Numbered from the stretch's first letter, positions 49,436 to 63,010 are shown. The stretch: 64,000 nucleotides of DNA from Evernia prunastri (GCA_003184365.1 NKYR01000099.1:96548-160547), one strand, 5' to 3'. Notes: generated by a model from the sequence alone, not told the origin. Numbers and translations are program-made.

Positions 49436-52400
49436 TTATCGCAATGACGACTGCCCATGTCGTGCTTTCGAGGTTTGCACATCTGCATGATTCGACTCCA
49501 CCCTCGTGAGAAGAGCCGCTGAAGTAAAATCATTGCTCGCTTCATAGCTCGGTCGTATCTGGTCCATCGAACTCCGCATTCTGTCGAACGATGGCCTCGG
49601 TCGATCGAATGACACGCGAGGTTGCTCCAAAGATGACTTATGGCCCGTGTAGTCGGTCCCATCGCTGCCGGTCTGGCTCTGTGGGTTGTGTGTAGTGCCT
49701 GTTGCGGCTACCGAAGGTGGGTAAATGGGCCGTTGATCATCTTCGAGCGGCGTTCGCATAGCCGGGACCGCTTTCGCAGGCTGAGAAACATCGGAGGAAG
49801 CCGCGGATGGCACTTTCCCCGGTGGTACGTACGCCTCATATTTGTCCAGATATTTGAACCTCCCTTGCCGAATCTGTTCTCGGATGATATCGACGTCCAT
49901 GGGGAAATATATTTTCTGAAAGGACTTGATCGTGAACCGGGGCATCAGACATATGCTGACCGTGAGTAGCGTGAGCACCCAAAATGAAAGCTCGCCATAC
50001 ACTTCAGGTGCGGCCTTGTAGAATTGGTCGGAGGAAGAAAACGCCGTATACACACCGGTCCAGAACCAGATCAGTAGGATACTGAAAGAAACGAGCAACA
50101 ACATCAGCCAATCCCACCTGTAAGTGTTCAATAGGATGTAAAGATTGACGACGACGATGGTCGCGGTGGCGGTGTACACGCCTATCCTTTTGTTGTCGTT
50201 GAGATCCAGACCGTTGCTGGTATTGAAGGTGGCGGGCCTGAATAGCAGGTATGGCATGAAGAAGCAGATCAGTGATTGATAGATTCCATCGAACATGTAA
50301 AGCCTATGCAGGGTTAGCAAACACGTGGGGACAGCGAACACTAATTGCATACCAGAACTTCTTCTGGGACCATTCTTTCCGCTCGATGCCTCTCCGGTAG
50401 AGTTGCGGGACAGCTAACGAGACCTTGTCATTTACGTCCTGGTCGAGTATACCCATGAAAATCACAGCAAGAGATGTAAAAGCTAGATTGACCAGCAGGA
50501 TGTAGGTGTAGTCGAAAAGGTAAGAGCAGTCAAAATTGTTGTATATTTGATACCAGAAGAGGGTAAAAGTCCAGACGATGTTCTTAAAACGTCAGTACCA
50601 CGTTGATGAATCAACCATTTGGGGACTGGATATGTACCTTGTAAAAGAAGTTGGCAATCGTCTCCGCCAAACGTCGGTAGGACCAACGGCCGTGCACAAG
50701 AATTAGGCGCTGTAAGAAGCGGAACTGACCGATGGCATAATCGGAGGACATGACTGCCTGTCTACCCTCCTCACCAGCGATCCCAACGCCGACGTCAGCT
50801 TCTTGTATCATGGCCACATCATTCGCACCATCGCCGATGGACAAAGTCATCACGTCCAATCCATTCTTGACCATCTGAACCACCGCCGCTTTCTGAGCCG
50901 GGCTCACTCGGCAGCACAGAACAGATTTGCACATCTTGCAAAGCAGCAGGAACTTCTGGCGTAGCCCCTCCTCGAGCACCAACTTCAAGGCATCGCCGTC
51001 GATGACGATAGCGTGTGTAGGTCCCGGAGGCTCGTGGTTTTTGCGAGCGGCTTTTAGTTCTTCGTCCGAGCCGGTGATGTTGAACGAAGCCAGATGCTTG
51101 TCTAGCTCAGCCTCCGCTGCTCCAGGTGAGTCTTCTTGCACCTTAAAAACGATTAGGTCCATCTCGTTGCTGAGAAGATTGCAGGAGAAACCAATGTTGA
51201 TGGCCGTCTCGACCTTGTCCCCCGTGAGTACCCAAAGCTTGATACCGGCATCTGCGAGCAGGGCGATGGTGTCTGGGACCCCATCTTGCAAGCGATCTTC
51301 AATTGCAGTGCCACCAATAAGGTTGAGGTCCCTTTCGATGGCGTCAGAAACTGTCTCCAATTTATCCTCTCGGTCGACGATAGCCGCTGCGGCAAGGTCG
51401 TGCTCCTTGTTCCAGGTTTGGTATTCTTTCTCACTGATTTCCTTTTCTGCAACGCATAACGTTCGTAGTCCCTCACGGGCAAACATCTCAAGATGTTCCG
51501 CGGTGACTTTTCTCAATTGCTGCTGCTCCCCTCTCTTCAGTCGTGAGTAGATGACGCTGTCGGCGCCTTTGCAGAAGAGAACAATCCTGCCGTCCGGCAT
51601 ACGTATGATGGCGCTCATTCTCTTCCGAGATGAATTGAATTCAAGAGTGTTAAGTACCGTGTACTCCCTTTCCTCGCCCAGGATATTCAATATGATGCCA
51701 TCTGTGGACCTGCCGATCACAGTGAAACCACAGTCCCGCGCTGTTGCCACCAAGGCCGCTTCATCAGGCGATTGAGCTTTGTACTCGATCCTTGGCGGAT
51801 CCCCTGGTGTCCTCTCGGTAATTACAGTATGGCATAGGGCCAGAGCAAGCATGAATTTCTCGTTCGCCAGCTTCTGCTCCTGCCCAGACTGGCCTTCAAG
51901 ATCAGTAATGAAATCGGGGGCAATAAACGTTAGCTCATCATCATGAAGATAGGGGTTGTGATGCATTTTCCGAAGGTCCTCCAGCATCTTGATCCGATCC
52001 TCAGCAATTTGTTTGTGCGCTTTGGCTCCCTCCGCCTCAATGTCAATACCTTGGCGCCTCTGCATGCCAGCTTGGGCCTCGGTGTATGCCTCCCCATACG
52101 GGAGCCCGTTGATCGAGCATTTTTTGAATTCCATGACATTCTGAGTCAGTGTTCCCGTTTTATCGGAAAAGATGTATTCGATCTGCCCAACATCGTCCGA
52201 AATGTTCCATGACTTGGGCGTACACGGATAATCGAGCTTCCCGTAATACATAAATGTGTCACTGTAAATGAAGAACGCCTGGGCGGTCTTGATGATTTCT
52301 AGGGAAATGTATAGGGATATAGGAACCAAGTTTTGAAACAAAATCACAGAAGCCCAGAAGGTGATGAATCCGTCCAGTGAGGGTTTTCCCCCAATGGAAC

Positions 52401-54151
52401 CAAATTCGAAGTAGTCCAAGGAATTGTCGCCTTGCGACCATATCACTCCATTTATGATTCCCGAGAGGAGGCACATGAAAAAGAGGATGACGAAGTTGTA
52501 GATCACATCCCAGTTGAGCTCTCTCGCAATGCGGGAACGTTTACTGGGAGTCATGCCAGAATTGAGCATGATCTTTGTTTCCCGTCCGGTGAACACGACC
52601 ACACCAAGAACCCACTTGGTGTTGCGAAGAGTGCATCCACGGAGGAGGAGATTGTTGATCGAAATCGGTTCTGCCATTTGAGTCCCGGGCGCCGCCGGGT
52701 CTTTGGTATCACGTTGCGTCCATCTTGCCGCCCCACTGTATTGATAGAGGTTGGCTTGAGGCGATTCGCTTTCTATCACGAACTCCGTTTGCTCGCAGTC
52801 TTTCGCATGCTTGATCTTGCGACCACTGTGCAAAGCTTGTCGCACCTTCAGGTTAGTTTCCCCGTCCAGACCTTTGGTCTCCACATAGCAAGCACCGTCA
52901 GCATCAGAAGTAGACAAAACGACCAGGTCTGCCGGTATCTGATCCTCATTGTATATGCGCAGAAAATCTCCGACTTGGACGTTCTTCCAATGATCCTTCT
53001 TGAATCTGGCCTTTCCGGGAACACTCTTCAGCGGGTCAATAAGGTTACCATAAAACTTTGCTGTAGCTGGACGATTCTCCTGTTTCGTTCCGTTTGGAGC
53101 CGCTAGCTTGCCATCTGCCGTTCCAAGCACAAGATCATCATCTTCGTACGAAAAAGATGTACCGGGACGCTCTACCGGGGACAATCTGCTCCTCTCCGTC
53201 ACACCTCGCTGTCCCGGCTGTGGGGATGGTACGGGTGTCATCTGTATTTCGTCTACATCAATTCGACTTTGCATGGAATGGAACGACGTCCGCGAAGACA
53301 TCATTGAAGTTCGAGTCCGCGTCGTTTCGCCGGAAGCCCGAGGTCCGTCCAAGGCTCTTTCAGCGTATGTTTTTTCGGCGCGAGACTTTCTTCGGCTTTT
53401 GCTTTTGAAAAGAGTGAACATTTGCATGATCCCGCGGGTTGTGGCTTTCTTGATTCTGCGCCACAGTGAGACATTATCGGCGGAGCTGTTGACGTTGTTC
53501 CACTCAACGAGGCGATGGACAGGTGAGTTGTTGAGCTCATTGTCCAGTACGGTCCTTCGCCAATCCTCGATGGCGTCTTTGACGGCGGTGACAAAAAGAA
53601 TGACTATCAAAGGTACGGAGCCCAAACCAGGGTTGGAGGCACCAAATATGGTGAAAAACTGTTTAGCATGATGCATCAGCAGGATAAGCTGTAACAGAGT
53701 GAAGCATATTCCTTACAGCTAGAACGATAACGAACAGGAAATAGATGTTGGCGATGTTGTGGAATTGAAACCACAAATTCTTTGGGATAAAGCTCAAAGG
53801 AGTGTACTTCGCTGTGCGTATCTTGTTTCTGGCATAATTAGCTAGAGGACGTCCGTCGTCATCTTTTGCATCGTCTGGCAAGGGGATATTGAAGAATATT
53901 CTCCGCCTTGAGTCTTCTTGGTCGCCGTTCTCTGTTGAAGAATCAGTCTCCTCTTGTATGCCACCTAATTGCGAAGCCTCCGCAGACTCCCTTTTCTTCT
54001 CGCTTGATCCCGTTTTCCTGTGATGAAGCCGGTCTATTATGCTATGTCTTTTCTTCTGCCCGCTTGCACCTGTGACACGCTGCGTCGCCCATCGAATTCG
54101 CTTTATAGGATTTGAAATGTTGCTATCTTCCTGGTATGGCTGGATCGCCAT
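49436..54151 (-). CDS. DNF1: P4-type ATPase, phospholipid flippase (Dnf1-like)
   Basis: Four exons, 54151-53717, 53658-50638, 50582-50353 and 50303-49436, encode 1517 residues. The first exon has a long polar tail and then the first membrane segments (NIANIYFLFVIVLA). The actuator loop has LDGETNLK. The phosphorylation site DKTGTLTQNVMEFKKC (about residue 641) is preceded by LDYPCTPKSWNISDD, close to fungal Dnf1/Dnf2. The nucleotide domain has KGADSVIYSRL, and the hinge has GDGANDVAM (about 1088). About ten membrane segments are present. The C-terminus is disordered with Ser/Arg/Pro repeats (VSFDRPRPSFDRMRSS). It should move phospholipids from the outer to the inner leaflet of plasma membrane or endosomes with a Cdc50-family subunit. 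Confidence 0.93.
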
Positions 54152-54411
54152 AGCGATAAGGCGGGGTCCGCTTGATAGTGATCATCCAGGGTTTCCGTGA
54201 GTGCGAGACCCTTGGTAATGACACGTGCCAGACCCAAAGACAATCTTAATGTAATATCCCTAAACTTGGGTGGAACGAGCGAGATCAAGTATGGAGCTTC
54301 TAGAGTAATCCGTGCCAGATATTGTTGCGGCAACCGAAGCGATTGAACAGGAGGCTTGGGTTTAGACTCGTTGCGCATGAATCATCAAGTGGAAGTTTGA
54401 GGAGGAAAATA

Positions 54412-54517
54412 ATGGACTATCATTGGGATCGTATCGCTCGTACTCTTGTGGGCGTGGGTAGAGTGGTTAAAGTTGAGTCTGACGGGACGCTGACATTCGA
54501 AGAGCCTCGGACGATTT
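54412..54517 (+). CDS. possible first exon of an unidentified or truncated gene
   Basis: An ATG at 54412 opens MDYHWDRIARTLVGVGRVVKV... and runs in frame to a strong donor, T|GTAAGT, at 54517/54518. The predicted piece is about 35 residues of ordinary composition and points away from the flippase gene. No continuing exon with recognisable content was found before the AT-rich block, so it may be a leftover of a gene cut by transposons or a chance ORF. Confidence 0.2.
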
Positions 54518-54852
54518 GTAAGTTTTGACTTTTTGGTCGGGCCGGGTGAAAGGTGTCCGAGCTACTTGTGTGAGACCACCTTACCTTACGACTCAATCTC
54601 GAGGTATTCGGTCGATGGCAATCACCGAGTATTCACTGGGCCGTAATTGATACATCTCAACCCTGACTGTAGAAAGCTCAGCTGGAAACGAAGCTTTGCG
54701 TTGGATTCAGCTTGGGAGGCTGACGACTAAACTTATTCGTAAGGCTGCGGCTTAGGTTGAGGACGGTACCATATGCTACATTGACACCCCCGCACTTATT
54801 TACATCTCATGCAAAGGTCCACCGCACTAAGTTACGAGGCTACCCCACCAGC

Positions 54853-55074
54853 CTCTCTACGGTGGAAACCCTCGAGGTAAATGGGTCGCAGGGTAGAAAG
54901 CTCTCTAGGATGAGAGCCCTCGAGGTAAATCGATCGTAGGGTAAAAAACCTCTTTAAGGGGGGAAACCCTCGAGCTAAATCGATCGCAGGGTACCTAGGA
55001 AGCTCTCTAGAGTGGAAACCTTTGGGGTAAATAGGTCGTAGGGTAAGACATCCTCTAAGGTGGAAGGAAGTATT
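54853..55074. repeat. minisatellite, about 4 units of roughly 49 bp
   Basis: Four diverged units share the words CTCTCTA, GGAAACCCTCGAGGTAAAT and GATCGCAGGGTA, with lengths of about 48, 49, 53 and 49 bp. Composition is balanced. It sits directly before the LTR that opens the AT-rich block. Confidence 0.75.
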
Positions 55075-55140
55075 AAAATGAAAGGGTTAGAAAAAAGGAA
55101 TTTAAAGAAGGATTTGAAGAAAGATTTGAATGCGACTTAC

Positions 55141-55365
55141 TGTTACGGACGTACCCTAGCTGTCAGGTACAAAGGGAGTGTTTATGGCTATGTGTCAGGC
55201 ACATAGAGTATTTATTGGTCATTGACACATTCTCATTATCACATAGGCTAGCGGGGATTCTTCCTAGTATTTAAGCGCTCTTCTCCTGTGTACATATTCG
55301 CTCTTTATCTAGTTGTCTTATTCAATTTACCCCCATTAGACTTGACTCTGGGCACGGTTCTGACA
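55141..55365 (+). mobile_element. LTR, family C copy 2, at the edge of the AT-rich block
   Basis: A 225-bp segment from TGTTACGGACG to GGTTCTGACA, the reverse complement of 36132-36356. The left flank is CTTAC and the right flank is TTTAT. These differ only by two C-to-T changes, so this is either a solo LTR with a decayed target duplication or the 5' LTR of a larger element now decayed. Confidence 0.8.
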
Positions 55366-58300
55366 TTTATAGAATATTCATAGAATTCTATAATTTTTGT
55401 ATAAATTGTATATTCTTCGTCTATAAAGTCACTCTTTTCGCGTAATATGCTAATAGTTACGTTTTTATATCGAAATTAATATTCTTTAGCTATAAAAAAA
55501 AAGAATTATATATAAAACTTCAAAGCAAGTTTAATCTCGATTATCTTCTAAAGTGCTTCTAATACAGATTCTTAAATTCGCATTTCACTCTTTTTAATAT
55601 CTCTAAAAATCTCTTTAATTAATTATTAAAATATAAGTCGAGATATTATCAACTCGATTGATTTTTATATAAAACGAATTTCTTTCAGCGCGCGAATTAA
55701 TGAATATTATTAGCTCTGACAAACGCATATTTTATTTTTATATATTAAACTTACTATTAGACTTTTCATCACGAAAACGAGATAGATATACTATTAATAT
55801 TAATTTTCTGCTCGACTTCTTCTTTACGACTCGTTTATAATTATATAACTTTACGATATTAAAAGAATTGAGTAAAGAAATAGAAACTTTATTAAGTAAA
55901 TTCTTAATATCTGCTATAGTCGAATTGAGAATATTAACGATATTAGAATTAGATTCGTATATATCTACAATACTCTCGTTGATTGCGAGAATTATTTTTG
56001 ATTACAGAAGATAATAAGCGAGGACAAAAATAAGAGTTTAAGCTCTACTATTAATAATTTTATAAAATATCGATAAGTGAAAATAAAAATGAAGTAAATA
56101 TATAAAGATGACGAATAAGTAGTTATAGAGATAATGACTAGAATTCTAATTAGAATAAATATTTAAGCTGTTATTTAAAGCAAATTTATTGATACGCGTT
56201 ATAAATTATATATCTTGAAATTTTCTTCTATATACGATAAACTTTTCTTTTATATAAAACCTTTTTCTTTTATATATAATATATACTTTAAATTCGAATA
56301 AAGAGAAGAAATTAAGCGATTTATTGAAATAGAAGCGCTTAATAAAATAAATTGAGATAGAAACTTTCAGCGCTTCGCATATACATTTTTAATTATTGAT
56401 ATATATATTTAAATAATAATAACGAATAAAAAGAAAGAGTTAAAGTCTTACTTTATTTATTAAACAGATATATTATTTCTTACGTCTCTTATATTATTTT
56501 CTTTTTTACTTTATTTTTTAAATAAATATATTATTTTTTACGTCTCTTATATTACTTTCTTTCTTCGAATTATCATCTATCTTAATTTCTTTTACTTATC
56601 GTTTTAATCTTCGAAATGTTAAACTTCTTATTTATCGTTGAAAGTCTCGCGAAGAATATATTTATCGACGATAATCCTTTAAAAAAAATTAAATAATTAT
56701 CGCTATTATTTCGTCAGACTTAGAATTAAGAGATAAAAAATTTAATTATATCTATAATAAAGATAAGAAGAATATATAAATAAGATAATAAATAAAGATA
56801 ATCTAATATTCGAGAAATCAATTCAAAGATCTCAGTCGTTAATTTACTATATATTAAACTTCATCAATTCGAAAGAGTATCAAGTAAAGATATTTTGACG
56901 ACTGTGTTCTGCGCGCGATCGAAAAATCTCGCATTATATATCAATATTATAACGAAATATTCGTTTATCTAGAAACGAGTTATAATACGATAAAAATAAA
57001 TTTTTACATTCGATTTAAAGAATATATAAAAAAATCGAATTTTAATATTAAGTAACAAATTATTTTCATTAAAGAATATTATAAGTGTTTTTATTATTGA
57101 GATCTCGCATCTTGTAACTAGAATAATAACTAGAATTATTTACTTATTGTATTTACGTTTTTTTTTTAAAATATTTATTAGAATAATAATTAAAATTAAT
57201 TTATTTGCTTTTTCTAAAGAAAAGTAAAAAAGAATATTAAAATAAAGTTAAATAATAAAACTTTTATTCGCGATGATTTTGCTAAATAATTTCGACGTTA
57301 AATTATATTTATAGACGCTATCTTTGCTGTTATCGATAATTTCGAGACGTTATAACTCTTTTGCTATCTAAATTTTATCATATTAATAAACTTCGCATCT
57401 ACGATAAAGAATAAATTGTTAATAAAGATTGAAGAGATCGAATTTAAACTTTTAATTAGTCTATTAGATAATAATATCAAGCTATCTTTAATCTTAAATT
57501 GTTGATTAGTTAATAATCGTCAATTATATCTAGTTATTATTGACTTCTATATTAACGAGAACTTTATATAATATATAAAACTTTTAAAATTTGAATATAT
57601 CGAAGATAGTTATATCGGCGAAAAACTTGCAAGTTATATATATTTAATTCTTGTTAAGCATAAAATTAAAGAACGAATTCTGAAATTAATAATCGATAAT
57701 ATTAATAATAACGATATACTTTTTCGCGATCTAATCGAGATATTTTTTTAAAGCGATTTTGACGATTTAATTAATGTGAGAGATAAGACGATAGCGAAAG
57801 ATTTTTATCATATTTCTTATATAACGCACGTTATTTAGTTATTTCTTAAAAAACTTTTCGACAAAATTCGTATTAATTTAATTAATAAATAATTTTAGAA
57901 AAATTAATACGACGAGAAGAACGAGAGAGCTGTTCGTAGTGTATAGAAATATCTATTACTAATTCTAATTAAGATATAAAATTTTTAGTTATTATTCTAA
58001 TTATTATTAATTGATATATGCTTAGATTCGTAAAATTAAGATTTATATTAATATGAGCGATTCGCGTAAGAAGTTTTTCTTCGAAATTTAAATTAGACGA
58101 CTTACTATTATTAATAACTTGATTAATTAAAATTATTTAATAATTAACGAGAAGTTATATATTTAGAAACGCGTTTTTAAGTTATTTTAGAATATTCAAG
58201 TTCGATGAAATTTAACTTGTTATATGCTAATAAGATCTTATCTATTTAAAAACGATATAGAGTGCTATTTCGATAAAAAGTTAGAAGACTTTTTAAAACT

Positions 58301-61300
58301 CAACGAGAATAAGTAAGTTTAAGTTGAATATTTTATTTAGTTTATTAAGTCTTTTTGTGTGTTTATTAAACTAATAAGCAAGAATAAAGAGTTAGTTATT
58401 TATTATATCTTTAATATCTATAATAGATTATTTAATCATATTGAGAAGAAGATACGAAAATTAAAACGCAAGCGCGTTTTATGAAAAATTAAGTTTTATA
58501 ATACTCTTAAGACGACTCGTATAAAGTTAAGTATTTATTATAATTAGATTTAATTAAGTGTGAAATATCTTTTCGAATAAGTAATACTTCTACGATTAAG
58601 TTATAAAAATACGATTTTATAAGAATCGAATTAAAAGATTAACTTTAAAAAGATGTTATAAACTAAGTTATACTAAAGCGCGCAGAAATAAATATATTAA
58701 AATTATAAAAAATTTGATAAAAGTAATTAAAATAATTAGATTTGAAGAACTAAACGTATAAAAAATCGTGTGAAGTTATTTAATAATATTATTAACGAAG
58801 TTAAAGAAGAAAGAAAGATGATTAAGAATTAATTTTAATGATATAAGAGAAAGTGAAAATATTTTAATTATTATTTTAATTATCGTTAAGTCTTTAACTC
58901 GAATAAAGTATCTTTTATTTATTTGAAAGATTTATCGATTCTTAAGTAGTAAAAGACTTTAGAATTATAAAATTTATTAATAACGCGTGTGATACGTAAT
59001 ATCTTATTTATATTTAATAGATTTATTACTTATAAGCGAGTTTTTTTATAAATTAAAAGATATTATCAAGATCAAAAATACTATTCGCTTTCGATATTTA
59101 GCGCTAAAATAATGATTTTTCATATCAAGTATTTATAGAATATGAGAAAATAAATTATATTTGATTTAAAAGAAGATCTAAGTATATCGCGCGAAGCTAA
59201 GAAGACTAATAAAAAGATACGAAAGTTTGTCGTAAGAGATAGTTATAATGATAATAAGACTTCTACAACTTAGATATGTTATTCACGTTATATTTTTTAA
59301 ACTTATATTAATAAACTTTTTTTTAATTAAGAAGTAAGAGACGTGATAATATTACGTAATCTTCTAAGCGTAAGATAAATTTGTAGATTCAAATACGACG
59401 AAGAGAGCGAAGAAGAGTGAAAATAAAAATAAAAATCGTTTTAATAATCTTTCGCGAATTTCTATAACAGAAGATAGTAGCGATTAATAGATAATTCTAA
59501 TAAGTTCAAATATATAAAGTTCTTTCTAGATTCATTACGCACATCTCTATCTCTAAATATACGATAATAAAATATAATTAAAATAATAATTAGAATATAG
59601 CTGTCTTATATTCAGCAACGACTAATATATAATTTCTAAGATAATTATATACGATAGACTTATATAGTTTTCTCTTATCTTATTCGTTATATAATATAAA
59701 ATATATCTTTTTAAAAGATATATCTCATAAATATTTTACATTATTTTATAATATCTTTTATTTCTTAGATTATTTCAAACTAAGAGATCTGAAATAAAGG
59801 GTCTCTCTTTCATATCATGATACGATATAAAACGAAATGATATGAAAGTTTCCGTCAGATCTTATTACTAATAAGACTAATTTATAGTAAGTAAGATTAG
59901 TTCTATAACTTAGTTCTATATTAACGCGTCGAGTTATATTCTTATATTTCTATAAGCATATATTTATACTTAGAAAATTTTATAGTTAGAATTCTATTCA
60001 CACTATATTCAGATGCTATTTAGTTCTACTTATAGTTTCTAACATCTATCGAGATCGAATATATATTTTTATTCTATTTTGAGTAGTTAATATTATAATT
60101 CTTTTATTATTATTTAGCTAACTAAGTAATCTTCTTTCTTCTTCTATATCTTTAATCTCTCTATTCTCGATATCTTTTTCGTATATCTCGATATCTTTTA
60201 CTACTTTAAACGATAATCTATTTCTCATCAAAAATCTAATAAATAATATAATCGTAAGTATTCTTTCGCTTTAAAATCTTGATATTATAATATTCTTTAA
60301 ATTAAGTATACTCGTTATTCTATCTCTAAAGAAAATATCTTCTCTTTTAATTTAAATTAATAAAAAAAAAATGTATTAGATTAATAACGTTTTGAAAATA
60401 ACTTCTTATTTAATCTATTTAATAATTATTATAATCTTTAAAATATAAAAATCTTAGTGAAGTTTATATTTTTACTTCTCTTATTCTTTCGATATTCTTT
60501 TTCTTCGTCTCATATATTCTACTTTATATTTTCTATAATTATATTCTTTACTATATCTATTATAGATTAACTTTTCTCTTATAAAGTATAATATCGTTTT
60601 ATAATTATATTAATAGCACTCGAAGTATTATTTCGATCGATATTGTTTATTATATATACAATAATTATATAGCTCGAAGTTTATAACGATTTCTTTATTA
60701 ATTATTCTATTTATTCTCTTCGAACTAGTTAAATCGATAATAAGAAGTTTTCTTCAATAACTCTCTTTAGACGCTTTAAATTAATCTATTTATATAATAT
60801 CGAGATTTAGAATACTTACGTTCTCGTACTAAATAAATTTCATAACTATAATTTAATCTTTTGTATATATTGCTTTCGTTCTTACTTTATAAAATAAAAT
60901 ATTATATTTCTTTATAATTATTCTTATATTACTATTAAGACTTTTTATTTACCTTTTATTATTTCGTAGAAATATAATTTTCTTCTCGTTAGATATTATA
61001 ATATAGATATCGTCGCTTCTTAATCTTTTAGTCGTTTTAATCAATTTTTTTATAACGTTTATACTTTTAATATATTTATGAATTATTATAATTATCTTTA
61101 TAGAGCTCTTCTCTTTTATTATCTTATTCGTTATATCGTCTTATAATTTAATTATAATTTCGTTTTCTTTATTATATAATTTTTAAGTTTATTTTACAAT
61201 CGCGAAGAATAGAAAAGAAAGTAATATATCGTTTACTGAGAGATTTAATACACTAACGTAGATAATAAAAAGAACGACGTTTTTACTAAATATTTAATAC

Positions 61301-61615
61301 TTAATATAAATAATCTTCTCGTTTATATAAAAATCTCTTTAATTCGATTCAAATATTAATTTGCGTATCTCGTCGAATATTATTTATAACTTAAATTTCT
61401 TAATCGCTCTTTTTATAAATATAATTATCGCTCTTAAAACGATAAATATCTCGTTATTCGATAATCTAGAACTCTTCTATATAAGCTTGAGTATAATATT
61501 AATAAATAACTTAAGTATAGTTATCTGCTTTCGATATTTTTGATATTCATAATCTTATTAAAATTAGTTAATCTTTCTCGATATAATTATAGAGATATAA
61601 ACGTTTCTTACAGTC
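55366..61615. repeat. long AT-rich block of decayed repeat DNA
   Basis: About 6.2 kb of very AT-rich sequence with no frame longer than about 60 codons. Runs like TTAATTAA and TATATA dominate. The composition is as expected for RIP-inactivated transposons, but I could not place a domain with confidence. No balanced-composition insert was seen inside, unlike the island at 28-37 kb. Confidence 0.6.
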
Positions 61616-61755
61616 TGTCATAGTTTTAGCTCACAACACCATGACTCCTACCACTCGGCCGGATCGGGCCTAGCGCGGCTTGGCCCTACCTACAAATATC
61701 GGCCTTCTGCCATCATTAGACCTTCATAGCTATTATTCCGTTCATACCGGAATCA
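61616..61755 (-). mobile_element. family A LTR, truncated by an N (copy 7)
   Basis: An inverted family A LTR that stops at the N at 61756. The same left flank (ATATAAACG...CAGTC) and the start of the same LTR follow the N. Confidence 0.7.
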
Positions 61756-61756
61756 N
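61756..61756. other. single-N sequence join 4
   Basis: About 160 bases before the N are repeated after it, starting with the AT-rich flank and running into the same LTR. Confidence 0.8.
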
Positions 61757-61779
61757 AGATATAAACGTTTCTTACAGTC

Positions 61780-61949
61780 TGTCATAGTTTTAGCTCACAA
61801 CACCATGACTCCTACCACTCGGCCGGATCGGGCCTAGCGCGGCTTGGCCCTGCCCACAAATATCGGCCTTCTGTTATTCTTAGACCTTTATAGCTATTAT
61901 TTCGTTCATATCGAAATCAATGCATTTAGCTACACTTTAGTTTCTGACA
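61780..61949 (-). mobile_element. solo LTR, family A copy 8
   Basis: An inverted 170-bp family A LTR with CAGTC on both sides (61775-61779 and 61950-61954). Confidence 0.82.
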
Positions 61950-61954
61950 CAGTC

Positions 61955-62303
61955 AATCGAAAGAGACACTAATGTTATTAACTCTCTGAATATATTTATC
62001 TACTTTCTATAGCGTAATTGTGTGATTCGAGCGTTGCGAGAAAGTTTTTTATCTAGAGTGAGTCTTTCGACGCTAATTGAAAGATATAGCTAACTAATTA
62101 TGAGACGATTATTTTTCAAGAACGTTTCACTGCCAGAAGACATCTATAAAATGTTACGATTATTATTTATCACTGTCAAATGACAAGTATATTAAAATGT
62201 AACGTTCCGTCAGTACTACGATAACACTACCGTAACTATACGATATTATATCCCGGCATTGTGTCGCTAAAATACGTGACATCGAGTAGTTATTAGCTTT
62301 CGA
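61955..62303. other. AT-rich sequence, nothing recognised
   Basis: About 350 bp of moderately AT-rich DNA with no ORF and no definable element end. Confidence 0.4.
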
Positions 62304-62577
62304 TACTCGATATCACCTATCAATGCAACACATCTATCAATGCAATACCCTAATTCTAAATATATTCGAAACCTCACTAAAAAACCCGCCCATCATTTGA
62401 AACAGGCTATAGCGACAACGATACTATATTTCAGACTCTTAATTAATGTTTTATGAGTACTATAGTGTTTTAGCATTACAGCGCTTTGTTTTGAAAGAAA
62501 TCGATATTAAGACGAATATATTTAGAGTTAGAGTATTGCATTAATAGATGTGTTGCATTGATAGATGATATCGAGTA
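62304..62577. mobile_element. MITE-like inverted-repeat element with TA ends
   Basis: The left arm begins TACTCGATATCACC and the right arm ends GATATCGAGTA. The arms match as inverted repeats for about 65 bp with a few transitions. Each arm holds two copies of the word CTATCAATGCAA or its complement. TA at both ends fits the target duplication of Tc1/mariner-type elements. There is no coding capacity. Confidence 0.65.
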
Positions 62578-63010
62578 GAGCTAGTCGATTTAAAATTCAG
62601 CGTATCGTAAGAGCGAAGGAGTGAGTGTGTATAAGAGAGATCCTTCGAAGAAAGAAAGGGTTCTATTTACTCGTAATCACTCTATAGATAGTAAGATAAT
62701 CATCTTTAAAGCTCTTTAAATTGCGTATATTACATATATAGAAGAAATATACGTCTAGTAAATGAAGGGTATACGTCTAGTGAACAGGAGATATACGCGT
62801 ATAAGGTGCCATTTTATAAAGACTTATTATATCGAGTCTGTGATTTTGCGGGCAAAGATTTTAGATTCGACACATATACAACAGGAGAGGGGGTGTCAGT
62901 TTTACTCCTTTTTGCAAAATCCTTGGCGAAGGCTTCGAGTAGAAATGTCAGAAAAATTGGAATTTTGAGACAGAGGCGAAATGTCGCAAAAATCGTAGAT
63001 TTCAGACACA
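62578..63010. other. flank between two inverted-repeat elements
   Basis: About 430 bp without a gene. A 39-base segment near 62899-62937 (core TTGCAAAATCCTTGGCGAAG) recurs inverted near 63610-63648. Confidence 0.4.

Noticed and set aside
51943..53671. Long plus-strand ORFs (up to 224 codons) opposite the flippase gene
   Set aside because: They are antisense shadows of a clear P4-ATPase reading frame.
54103..54378. 91-codon minus-strand ORF upstream of the flippase
   Set aside because: Overlaps the flippase start in another frame and shows no domain; probably leader sequence.
61361..61543. 60-codon ORF in the AT block, vaguely like an RNase H segment
   Set aside because: Very AT-biased composition (Ile, Asn, Leu) makes chance likeness probable.
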